NCBI GenBank assembly: GCA_910586735.1
Contig: CAJUJW010000076.1
Location: forward strand, 1-10,901
Direction: 5' to 3'
DNA: 10,901 bases
Source of the DNA: an uncultured Oscillibacter sp.
GTDB lineage: Bacteria > Bacillota > Clostridia > Oscillospirales > Oscillospiraceae
A program made the translations under genes and the position numbers. Shown here one piece after another: positions 1-5,718 of this stretch (positions are counted from its first letter, which is position 1; the number at the start of each line of letters is the position of its first letter). The notes under the pieces were generated by a model. The model saw nothing but the letters and a program-made list of their open reading frames with translations. It was not told the origin of the DNA and ran no database searches.

Positions 1-229
1 CGCCGGCCATACCGGCCATCATCGCCTCGATCTCCTCCTGGCTCATCTTGTGGCCCGAGGATTCCTCCGCCGCCGGGGCGGGCGCGGGGGCCGGTGCGGG
101 TTCCGGCGCGCCGCCGGCCATGCCCGCCATCATGGCCTCAATCTCCTCCTGGCTCATCTTGTGGCCCGAGGATTCCTCCGCCGGGGCGGGGGCCGGTGCG
201 GGCGCGGGGGCCGGTGCGGGTTCCGGCGC
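1..229 (-). repeat. In-frame tandem duplication in the FliY linker
   Basis: Two direct copies lie at 110-229 and 1-109, with a unit of about 37-40 codons. Each has a Pro/Ala (EPAPAPAP) stretch followed by EESSGHKMSQEEIEAMMAG-M-AG. A 40-base block is identical (31-70 and 142-181). The Pro/Ala part differs by 9 bases (3 codons). The 22 peptide residues are identical while four third-codon positions differ, all silently. The window stops just as another GGA could begin, so further copies outside are possible but not visible. Confidence 0.9.
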
Positions 230-847
230 GGGGGGAAGCTCCTCCTCGTCGTCGCCCAGGCCCAGGCCCTTCAAGAGGTCCTTGGCCAGCTCCACGCTCA
301 TGACGTTCATGAACTCGCTCTCCAGGGCCCCCTCGATTTTCAGGGCGAAGCGGACGATGACGATGGTGTCCGCCCCCTGGGGGAGGTGGTTCTGCTTGAA
401 GGCGTCCAGGTCCTCCAGCTCGAAGGGCTGGGGGGTGGAGATGTCCACCTGATAGCCCAGGAAGTCGCTCATGGCCGTGGCCGCCGCGCCCATCATCTGG
501 TTCATGACCTCACAGACGGCGCTGATGGTCAGCTCGTTGAGCTCAAATTCCTCGTCCGGCGTCTCTCCGCCCATGAGGATATCCACAATGACCTTGATGT
601 CGCTGCGTTTGAGCAGCATGATGTTGCTGCCCGCCAGGCCCTCTACGTATTTGATTTCGATGCCCATGGCGGGCTCTAAATTGCCCAAGGCGAAGTCCGC
701 TGTCTTGATGGCCGTGACCTTCGGCGTGGTGATATCTACTCTGTGCTCCAGAAGGTTGGATACCGCTGTGGCAGAGGAGCCAAGGCTGATATTCATCATT
801 TCCCCGAGGGCGTCAATCTCCATCGGGCTGAATAATACTTTCTCCAT
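1..847 (-). CDS. fliY: FliY, flagellar motor switch phosphatase (FliN-type with CheC-like domain), C-terminus cut by window edge
   Basis: My reading of the minus strand from ATG at 847 gives 282 codons, open to the window edge. Residues 1-200 form a CheC/CheX-like fold with two active-site motifs of the pattern (D/S)xxxExxN-x22-P: D12/E16/N19/P42 and S109/E113/N116/P139. In FliY of Bacillus and Thermotoga these sites dephosphorylate CheY-P at the switch. Residues 205-282 are a Pro/Ala linker with two copies of a module ending in GHKMSQEEIEAMMAGM (229-243 and 266-280 for its HKMSQ part onward). The FliN/SpoA domain that docks with FliM should follow beyond base 1. Bacillus FliY starts with a CheY-binding peptide before the CheC domain; this one starts directly at the CheC domain. 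The gene lies 5 bases after fliM, and its likely ribosome site (AAAGGAG, 12 bases upstream) sits in the last fliM codons, implying translational coupling. The family call is firm; phosphatase activity is inferred from the intact motifs. Confidence 0.95.
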   Translation of the reverse strand, partial: MEKVLFSPMEIDALGEMMNISLGSSATAVSNLLEHRVDITTPKVTAIKTADFALGNLEPAMGIEIKYVEGLAGSNIMLLKRSDIKVIVDILMGGETPDEEFELNELTISAVCEVMNQMMGAAATAMSDFLGYQVDISTPQPFELEDLDAFKQNHLPQGADTIVIVRFALKIEGALESEFMNVMSVELAKDLLKGLGLGDDEEELPPAPEPAPAPAPAPAPAPAEESSGHKMSQEEIEAMMAGMAGGAPEPAPAPAPAPAAEESSGHKMSQEEIEAMMAGMAG

Positions 848-852
848 TCCGT

Positions 853-1857
853 CTACTCGCTCCTTTGCTCAAGCTGATAGCATACTTCATCTATTTTCAC
901 AGCCATGTTTTTCTTATGGGTTCCCATCTTTCCGGTGAACCAGTGATAGCCGCCGATTTCCAGGTAAATGGGAGCTTCCTTGGACTGTCCCAGGTCGATG
1001 ACATCGCCCACGTTCAGGTGGTAGATGTCGCTGAGGGAGAGCTGGGCGCTGGCCAGCTCCGCGATGATCTCCAGCTTGGAATCACGCAGCTTGTCGAAAA
1101 TCTCGTCGGATTTGTCCTCCGCCGCCGAGCGGCGCATGGGGCTCTCCCGGCTGATTTCCGCGAAGACGTTGGCCAGGACCTCGCCGGGGAGGCACACGCT
1201 CATCCGCCCCGACATGTTGGGGAACATCAGCTTCAGGTCCACGATGACCACCGTCTCGTCCAGGCCGATGACCTGGTTCAAGGTGGGGTTGACCTCCGTG
1301 CGGCTGTAGGTGAAGCGGATGGGCACGTAGTTCTCCCAGCTTCGGTCCATCACCTTCACGGTGTCCTCCGCCAGGTCCTCGTACAGCTTCAGCTCCAGGT
1401 CTGTATAGCTGTAGTCGTCCTCCAGACTGTCGTCCACGGCGCCCTCGCCGCCCAGCATCCGGTCCATCATGCTCAGGGCCGTGGTGGTGGAGATATAGAG
1501 CATCGCCGGGGTCTCCTGGAGCTGCCCTTTCAGCTCTACGTTGATCATGCCCAGCACGTCTCCCTCGGTCAGGGCGTTGGAAAACTCGTAATAGCGCTGT
1601 TCCTCGATGCTCTCCACCGTGATTTCACAGGTGGAGCGGAGGCGGGCGTTCAGGCGGGAGCTGATTACCCGGGAGTAGTTATCGAAAATGCCGTTGAGCA
1701 TTTTAATGCGGTCCTTGGTGAATTTACGGGGACTGCTGAAGTCGTATTTCAGATACTTCTTTTCCTGCTTCTCGCCGGAGTCTTCCAGGTCCTTGTCTCC
1801 GCTTCGAACCGCGTTCAGCAAAGCGTCGATCTGCGCCTGCGATAATACGTCTGCCAT
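853..1857 (-). CDS. fliM: FliM, flagellar motor switch protein
   Basis: This 334-residue protein is the usual length for FliM, the C-ring subunit that receives CheY-P and links FliG to FliN/FliY. The N-terminal CheY-P-binding peptide is present as LSQAQIDALLNAV (residues 5-17). The middle CheC-like domain (about 40-230) carries the GGEG loop (136-139, in MDRMLGGEGA) that contacts FliG. It lacks CheC phosphatase motifs, as expected for FliM. The C-terminal SpoA domain (about 255-328) includes LSLSDIYHLNVGDVIDL, the fold that pairs with FliN/FliY. The ATG at 1857 follows a purine-rich GGGGGGAT ribosome site and gives the canonical N-terminus. Upstream is a 64-base gap to motB; downstream fliY begins 5 bases after the stop. 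Nothing is missing or broken. Confidence 0.98.
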   Translation of the reverse strand: MADVLSQAQIDALLNAVRSGDKDLEDSGEKQEKKYLKYDFSSPRKFTKDRIKMLNGIFDNYSRVISSRLNARLRSTCEITVESIEEQRYYEFSNALTEGDVLGMINVELKGQLQETPAMLYISTTTALSMMDRMLGGEGAVDDSLEDDYSYTDLELKLYEDLAEDTVKVMDRSWENYVPIRFTYSRTEVNPTLNQVIGLDETVVIVDLKLMFPNMSGRMSVCLPGEVLANVFAEISRESPMRRSAAEDKSDEIFDKLRDSKLEIIAELASAQLSLSDIYHLNVGDVIDLGQSKEAPIYLEIGGYHWFTGKMGTHKKNMAVKIDEVCYQLEQRSE

Positions 1858-1884
1858 GTCATCCCCCCTATTCTACCTTGATTC

Positions 1885-1897
1885 CGGCCAAAGGCCG
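1885..1897 (-). other. Small hairpin in the motB-fliM gap
   Basis: In the transcribed sense the 64-base gap holds CGGCC-TTT-GGCCG, a 5-bp GC stem with a 3-base loop, about 27 bases before the fliM start. There is no U-tract, so it is not a convincing terminator. A structure this small can occur by chance in GC-rich DNA. In many Firmicutes fliL occupies this position; the gap is too short for any gene. Confidence 0.4.
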
Positions 1898-1921
1898 CTT
1901 TCGCTCATTCTTATTTGAACC

Positions 1922-2716
1922 TTAAGAAGTCAGAACAATGTACTGCTGGATGCCGCCGTGCTCCTCCACCTCGGCCTCAATGTCCCGGCCGCTGATGATC
2001 ATTTCCACCCGGCGGTTCTTGGCCCGGCCCTCGGCGGTGTCGTTCCGCTCAATGGGCCGCCACTCACCGAAGCCCTCGCTGACCAGGCAGCTGGCGGGCA
2101 CGGAGCTGTGCTGCTGAATGTAGATGACCACGTTGGTGGCCCGGTCGCTGGAGAGGGTCCGGTCGTTCTGCACGTTGTTGGGCGTCTGCCGGGCCCGGGC
2201 CGTGTGGCCCTGAATGCGGACCTCGTCCAGGGAGCCCGCCACACTGCTGAGCATCTCGCTGACGGAGTCCAGAATGGGATAGGCCTCCTTGCGGACCACG
2301 GCGCTCTCCCCGTCGAAGAACACGGACTGGCTGAAGGTGATGAAAATCTTCCCGCCGTCCTGGCTCACCGTAATCGCGTCCTGAAGGTTCTGCTGCTGGA
2401 CGAACTCCTGGATCTGCTGGAGCAGCTCCTGCATATCCTGCTCCACCTGCTTCTGCATCTCCTCGATGTCCTCCACGGGCATCTGGCCGGAGCTGCCGAA
2501 GTCGTCGGCGTTGGGGCCGTCCGCTCCGGCGGTGGCCCTGGGGTCCTCCACTGCGGAGGGGTTGAAGCTCTGGACGATGGCCTTCCACTTGTCCTCGCTG
2601 ATGGTGGACATGGAGTACAAAAGCACGAAGAAGCAGAGAAGCAGCGTCACCATGTCGCCGTATGTATCCATCCAGTTGGCGCCGCCGCCTCCGCCGGATT
2701 TTTTCTTAAGAGCCAT
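1922..2716 (-). CDS. motB: MotB, flagellar stator subunit (OmpA-like peptidoglycan-anchoring)
   Basis: This 264-residue protein is MotB, which with MotA forms the ion-driven stator and anchors it to the cell wall. A short Lys-rich N-terminus and a Gly stretch (8-12) precede one membrane helix (about 18-38) with YGDMVTLLLCFFVLLYSMS. D21 is the ion-carrying Asp. C28 is at D+7, the position occupied by Cys in Vibrio PomB. A linker with a Gln-rich coiled coil (about 80-112) leads to the OmpA-like domain (about 122-243), ending in the typical NRRVEMIISGR. The usual GHTD motif reads GHTA (A173), while the downstream Arg (R192, in LSSDRATNVV) is kept. The gene starts 16 bases after motA with ribosome site AAAGGTG, so the two are surely co-translated. 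The identification is firm; ion type is uncertain. Confidence 0.97.
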   Translation of the reverse strand: MALKKKSGGGGGANWMDTYGDMVTLLLCFFVLLYSMSTISEDKWKAIVQSFNPSAVEDPRATAGADGPNADDFGSSGQMPVEDIEEMQKQVEQDMQELLQQIQEFVQQQNLQDAITVSQDGGKIFITFSQSVFFDGESAVVRKEAYPILDSVSEMLSSVAGSLDEVRIQGHTARARQTPNNVQNDRTLSSDRATNVVIYIQQHSSVPASCLVSEGFGEWRPIERNDTAEGRAKNRRVEMIISGRDIEAEVEEHGGIQQYIVLTS

Positions 2717-2732
2717 TGCCGCTCACCTTTCT

Positions 2733-3587
2733 TTACTTCGCCTCGCCGGCGCCCTCGCCGCCCATCTCGCGCTGCTTCTGGGACATGTAGGTCAGAAGCC
2801 GCTCCCGCAGGGACTTGGGGTTCTCGCCGGCCTGGATGGCCATGACGCCCTCCACGATGATCTGCTTGCAGAGGACCTCCTCGCTGTCCCGCCCCCGGAG
2901 GAGCTGGGCCACGGGCCCGAACACGATGTGGGCCAGAATACAGCCGTACAGGGTGGTGATCAGGGCGGTGCCCATGCTGGTGCCCAGGGAGCTGGCCCCG
3001 CCGTCGCCGGAGAGGTTCATGGATTTCAGCATGTTGATCAGGCCCACCAGGGTGCCCACCATGCCGAAGGCCGGGGCCACGCTGGAGGCTTTGTCGTACA
3101 TGGCCGCGGCGTCCTCATGCCGGGCGGACATGCACTCGATGTCGTTTTCCAGGATGCCCCGGACCTTATCCTGGTCGTTGGCGTCCACGATGAGCATAAT
3201 CGCCTGCTTGAAGAAGGGGTCGGTCTGCTCGTTGGCCTTTTCCTCCAGGGACAGAAGACCGTTCTTCCGGGCGATCTGGGCCAGCTCCACCAGCTGGTCG
3301 ATGTACCCCTTGGGGTCGAACATCTTGTTGTTCAGGATGATTTTGAAGTGCTTGGGCATGGCCTTGAGCATGGCCCCGGGGAAGCTGGCCAGCACCACGA
3401 AAATCGTACAGCCGATGGTGATGAAGATGGACGCCGCGTCGAAGAAGTTCCAGAGGTTCTTCGGCGTGAACGTGATGAGCTTCAGTCCCGCCGCCGCCGC
3501 GTCGGGCCCGATGTTGATGCCCATGACGCAGCCCAGCAGGAACACGCCCAGCGCGCCGACGATGCCGATGATATAGTTTATATTCAT
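2733..3587 (-). CDS. motA: MotA, flagellar stator channel subunit
   Basis: This 284-residue protein is MotA/PomA/TolQ-ExbB family and forms the pentameric ring around MotB that rotates against FliG. Four hydrophobic segments are visible (about 4-24, 52-70, 168-188, 207-227). The large cytoplasmic loop between the second and third carries the torque region with R107 and E115/E116 (ARKNGLLSLEE). P172 in APAFGMVGTLVGL and P225 in FGPVAQLL match the conserved prolines of E. coli MotA (P173, P222). T179 and T211/T212 (ITTLYG) occupy places where sodium-type PomA has Thr. The C-terminus has the family signature CKQIIVEGVMAIQAGENP. ATG at 3587 follows a GAGGGGG ribosome site. It is the first gene of the motAB pair, 55 bases after flbD. 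Confidence 0.97.
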   Translation of the reverse strand: MNINYIIGIVGALGVFLLGCVMGINIGPDAAAAGLKLITFTPKNLWNFFDAASIFITIGCTIFVVLASFPGAMLKAMPKHFKIILNNKMFDPKGYIDQLVELAQIARKNGLLSLEEKANEQTDPFFKQAIMLIVDANDQDKVRGILENDIECMSARHEDAAAMYDKASSVAPAFGMVGTLVGLINMLKSMNLSGDGGASSLGTSMGTALITTLYGCILAHIVFGPVAQLLRGRDSEEVLCKQIIVEGVMAIQAGENPKSLRERLLTYMSQKQREMGGEGAGEAK

Positions 3588-3606
3588 GAAGTATGCCCCC
3601 TCGGCC

Positions 3607-3624
3607 GGCCGTCAGTTCCCGGCC
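3607..3624 (-). other. Short hairpin in the flbD-motA gap
   Basis: In the sense direction, GGCCG-GGAACTGA-CGGCC forms a 5-bp GC stem with an 8-base loop about 20 bases before motA, just upstream of its ribosome site. It has no U-tract. The 8-mer ACTGACGG also occurs at the same loop/stem boundary of the hairpin before flgE (5269-5295). The call is weak, because short GC stems are frequent in this DNA. Confidence 0.4.
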
Positions 3625-3642
3625 TAGTCTGTCTATATTGAA

Positions 3643-3858
3643 TCAACGCTTGTCCGATACCACGATTTCGCGGTGGATATCCTGAACCTTGGCGTTGTAC
3701 TCCGCGATTTTAGAAATGATCTCCTCCACGCTCTCACGGACCAGGTAGTAGTCGTGATTCATCATGGTGATCTTGGATTCCGGGATGCACTCGATGTGCT
3801 CAATCTGCAAATGGTTCACCAGGAACTTGTCGTGGTTTCTCTTTGTCAAAAGAATCAT
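3643..3858 (-). CDS. flbD: FlbD/SwrD-type flagellar motor-power protein
   Basis: This 71-residue protein has the FlbD-family shape: an N-terminal MILLTKRNHDKFLVN, a middle IEHIECIPESKITMMN, and a C-terminal VRESVEEIISKIAEYNAKV helix. In Firmicutes this small gene sits between flgE and motA or fliL. In Bacillus subtilis the homolog SwrD raises motor torque for swarming; the mechanism is unresolved. It has no membrane segment or signal peptide and is probably cytoplasmic. ATG at 3858 follows AAAGGGCGG. It should not be confused with the unrelated Caulobacter transcription regulator also named FlbD. The 90-base leader before it is highly structured (see 3879-3946), suggesting post-transcriptional control of flbD-motA-motB. 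The product is assigned by sequence pattern and position. Confidence 0.93.
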   Translation of the reverse strand: MILLTKRNHDKFLVNHLQIEHIECIPESKITMMNHDYYLVRESVEEIISKIAEYNAKVQDIHREIVVSDKR

Positions 3859-3878
3859 ATAAGACCGCCCTTTCTTCT

Positions 3879-3908
3879 CCCGCCGGGGCCTCTTCCGGCC
3901 CCGGCGGG
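3879..3908 (-). promoter_or_regulatory. Perfect 12-bp GC-rich inverted repeat before flbD
   Basis: Arms 3879-3890 and 3897-3908 are exactly complementary (12 of 12 pairs) around a 6-base loop that reads GGAAGA in the mRNA. The stem ends 20 bases before the flbD ATG, directly upstream of its ribosome site. In the sense direction it is followed by AGAAGAAAGGG, not a U-tract, so it does not look like an intrinsic terminator. A role in mRNA processing, 3' protection of the upstream hook mRNA, or flbD translation control is inferred. Confidence 0.75.
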
Positions 3909-3909
3909 C

Positions 3910-3946
3910 AACTGTTTTACTCAGCAGTTCAATGAGCGTTCCGCTC
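3910..3946 (-). other. Two further short stems between flgE and flbD
   Basis: Right after the flgE stop the sense strand has GAGCG-GAA-CGCTC (3934-3946), then AACTG-CTGAGTAAAA-CAGTT (3910-3929). With the 12-bp stem at 3879-3908 this makes three hairpins in series filling most of the 90-base gap. Each is only 5 bp, so either could be chance alone. The serial arrangement is what makes them worth noting. Confidence 0.45.
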
Positions 3947-3948
3947 TA

Positions 3949-5232
3949 TCAGCGCTTCATGTTCACCAGTTCCTCCAGCATGGAGTCGGTGACGGTGATG
4001 ATACGGGTGTTGGCCTGATAGCCTCTCTGGGTGGTGATGAGCTCGGCGATTTCCTCCGCCAGGTCCACGTTGGGGGACTCCAGGAAGCCCACCAGCATCT
4101 CCGTGGAGGTGCCGACCACGTCGGTGCCCGGAGCGTAATCCGGGGTGGTGTCGGTTCCGGCGGCGGGAGGATTCTGTCCGTCTCCGGCGCCTACGGTGGC
4201 ACGGGAGCCGTTGACATGGGTGATGCCCAGGTCCTTGTGGACGTTGCCCAGCATGGAGATGTTCAGCGCGCCCGCGCCGTCTCCGCAGTGGTAGTAGGAG
4301 CTTCCGATGTGGCTGACGCCGTTGGGGTTTGTGACGCTGCCCACGGCCAGATAGCCGATGATGACCGGCTGTCCGTCCTCCTTGCTGATTCCCTTGATGC
4401 ATCCCGTTTTCGCGTCGATGCTGATGGAATCCAGCTGGGCGAACTCGTATTCTGCGGGCACGTCTGTGGCGTCCGGGGGCGTGGTTCCGGTTCCGCCGCC
4501 GGCTCCGTCCGTTACGTTATATTTCGGCTTGTCGTCCACCAGGCGATAGGCCGCCTGGGTGTCCGTGGTTCCGGTTCCGCCGCCGCCTCCGGTTCCGTCC
4601 CCGGCGGGGGCGTCGGTTTCGGGGTTGATATCCGTCCGGGCGTACTTGATCTGGTGGTTCTCATCCCAGCGGGGGAGGCGGATGGGCACCAGCTGGTCGC
4701 TGACCTTGTGCCGGGTCTTGGTTTTTCCGTCCACGTCGACGTACTCTTCTATTTCGTTGGTGGTCATGAATCCGTAGACCACGTTTCCCTTGGCGTCCGT
4801 CAGGTAGTTGTCGGCCTTGAACTCGAAGTCGCCCACCCGGGTCAGGTTCAGGGACTTCAGGTTCTCGGAGGTAAAGGTGCTGTAGTCGTCGGGGTTCACG
4901 CCGTATTGGTTGTCCTTGGTTCCCACCAGGAAGAACCCGTCGCCCACCAGGGCGCAGTCCATGGGGTTGCCGGGGTTATAGCTGGAGGAGGACATATTCA
5001 GGTCGATGCTGCCCACCATGGAGCCGTAGCCCAGCTGGGAGGGGTTCATGCCGCCGACGCTGGTGGTTCCGTTGGAGCCGGCGGAGTAGAGGCTGTACAC
5101 GCTGTCCCGGAAGACGGTCCTCTGTTTTTTGTAGCCCTGGGTATTGACGTTGGCCACGTTGTTTCCGATAACAGTCAGCTTTTGCATGTGGGCCTTCAGG
5201 CCCGCGACGGATGCGTACATTGATCCGGTCAT
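3949..5232 (-). CDS. flgE: FlgE, flagellar hook protein
   Basis: This 427-residue protein is FlgE, which polymerises into the hook joining the rod to the filament after export by the flagellar type III system. The N-terminal D0 region shows MTGSMYASVAGLKAHMQKL followed by VIGNNVANVNTQGYKKQRT (21-39), the hallmark of rod/hook proteins. The C-terminal heptad helix has ELITTQRGYQANTRIITVTD (397-416). GDGFF (97-101) is also typical. Three low-complexity Gly/Thr/Pro/Asp segments lie in the middle and C-terminal third (about 207-226, 242-258, 349-371), probably surface loops. ATG at 5232 gives the usual M-x-x-S-M-Y start; the AAAGGAG ribosome site lies 12 bases upstream, slightly far. The gene is flanked by structured gaps on both sides (95 and 90 bases). 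Identification is firm; the insert role is unknown. Confidence 0.97.
   Translation of the reverse strand: MTGSMYASVAGLKAHMQKLTVIGNNVANVNTQGYKKQRTVFRDSVYSLYSAGSNGTTSVGGMNPSQLGYGSMVGSIDLNMSSSSYNPGNPMDCALVGDGFFLVGTKDNQYGVNPDDYSTFTSENLKSLNLTRVGDFEFKADNYLTDAKGNVVYGFMTTNEIEEYVDVDGKTKTRHKVSDQLVPIRLPRWDENHQIKYARTDINPETDAPAGDGTGGGGGTGTTDTQAAYRLVDDKPKYNVTDGAGGGTGTTPPDATDVPAEYEFAQLDSISIDAKTGCIKGISKEDGQPVIIGYLAVGSVTNPNGVSHIGSSYYHCGDGAGALNISMLGNVHKDLGITHVNGSRATVGAGDGQNPPAAGTDTTPDYAPGTDVVGTSTEMLVGFLESPNVDLAEEIAELITTQRGYQANTRIITVTDSMLEELVNMKR
4481..4584 (-). repeat. 20-base direct repeat coding GGGTGTT in flgE
   Basis: The plus-strand 20-mer GTGGTTCCGGTTCCGCCGCC occurs identically at 4481-4500 and 4565-4584. 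The spacing is 84 bases, a whole number of codons. Both copies read GGGTGTT in FlgE, inside two of its Gly-rich insertions. The sequence between the copies is not itself repeated. The pair could be a recombination or slippage site that changes hook-protein loop length. Confidence 0.85.
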
Positions 5233-5268
5233 AGGGAATTTGAACTCCTTTCGATTCGTGGCGCCGCC

Positions 5269-5295
5269 CGCGCCCCGTCAGTCGGGCGGGGCGCG
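5269..5295 (-). promoter_or_regulatory. 9-bp GC-rich inverted repeat before flgE
   Basis: Arms CGCGCCCCG (5269-5277) and CGGGGCGCG (5287-5295) pair perfectly around a 9-base loop. The structure sits in the 95-base gap between the TIGR02530-type gene and flgE, with its edge about 36 bases before the flgE ATG and 17 bases before the flgE ribosome site. No U-tract follows. It resembles the stem before flbD in its placement, so the hook gene is bracketed by strong stems. Differential stabilisation of flgE mRNA is an inference. Confidence 0.65.
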
Positions 5296-5327
5296 ATGGC
5301 CTCCGTAAACCGGTCCTGCCATTTCTT

Positions 5328-5705
5328 TTACAGGAACACGGCGCCGTCGATGTTGGTAAATACGCTGTCCTTCATTTCGTCCTGGGTGATTGCCGTGATG
5401 ACTCGGGCATGGGGGACGTTGATGATGAAGGCTTTTTCCGCGTCCATGGCCAGGATATTGGTGGCCCCCTTGGCCTGGGCCCGCACCATGCTGCCCTTGA
5501 TCTGGTCGATGAGGCCGGGGGTGATCTCGATTCCCCGCTCCTCGGCGCGGCTTATCGCGTGCTTGGAGAACTGGACATCCTGTCCTTCCTGTCCGGCCCT
5601 GGTCAGCTCCGCCTGCAAAGCCATTGCGAAGCCGCCGGCAGCCGTGCGCTTCCCTGCGTCCGGTATCTGCTGGATTTGGCTCTGTCTCGCTACGCGTTCG
5701 ATCAC
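5328..5705 (-). CDS. Conserved flagellar-operon protein of the TIGR02530 type (function unknown)
   Basis: This 125-residue soluble protein has no signal peptide or membrane segment. It matches what I recall of the small 'flagellar operon protein' family (TIGR02530): FSKHAISRAEERGIEITP (46-63), then an AMDAEKAFIINV strand region (86-97), and the C-terminal ITAITQDEMKDSVFTNIDGA (103-122). It sits in the family's usual place between flgD and flgE, suggesting a part in hook cap or hook assembly, but I know of no defined activity. The start is GTG at 5705, chosen because GAGGTGAT (5711-5718) lies at the right distance. That site overlaps the flgD stop, so translation is likely coupled to flgD. The first 45 residues are Gln/Ala-rich and probably flexible. 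The family call comes from memory of the motif, not a search. Confidence 0.85.
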   Translation of the reverse strand: MIERVARQSQIQQIPDAGKRTAAGGFAMALQAELTRAGQEGQDVQFSKHAISRAEERGIEITPGLIDQIKGSMVRAQAKGATNILAMDAEKAFIINVPHARVITAITQDEMKDSVFTNIDGAVFL

Positions 5706-5710
5706 GTGGG

Positions 5711-5718
5711 ATCACCTC
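5711..5718 (-). promoter_or_regulatory. Ribosome site deciding a GTG start, overlapping the flgD stop
   Basis: The sense sequence GAGGTGAT overlaps the TGA stop of flgD (5717-5719) and lies 5 bases before GTG at 5705. It supports the non-ATG start of the TIGR02530-type gene and translational coupling to flgD. Confidence 0.7.

Noticed and set aside
1..229. CRISPR-like array at the left edge
   Set aside because: There are only two imperfect copies, in frame inside FliY, with no unique spacers of constant length.
50..679. Plus-strand frames with Gly/Ala/Arg repeats at the left edge
   Set aside because: These are reverse readings of the FliY Pro/Ala linker; the minus strand holds an intact FliY frame with both CheC motifs.
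3879..3908. Intrinsic terminator at the flgE-flbD stem
   Set aside because: The stem is strong, but the sense strand continues with AGAAGAAAGGG and the opposite strand with CAACTGTTTTAC; neither is a proper U-tract next to the stem.
3673..5223. A 516-codon plus-strand open frame opposite flgE and flbD
   Set aside because: It covers the same bases as flgE with its conserved motifs; the translation is Val/Gly/His-rich without domain features, and it has no plausible ribosome site or partner gene.
5278..5715. A 145-codon minus-strand frame overlapping the TIGR02530-type gene in another frame
   Set aside because: Its Arg/Gly/His/Pro-rich sequence has no family signature, while the overlapping frame 5328-5705 has conserved motifs and a good ribosome site.
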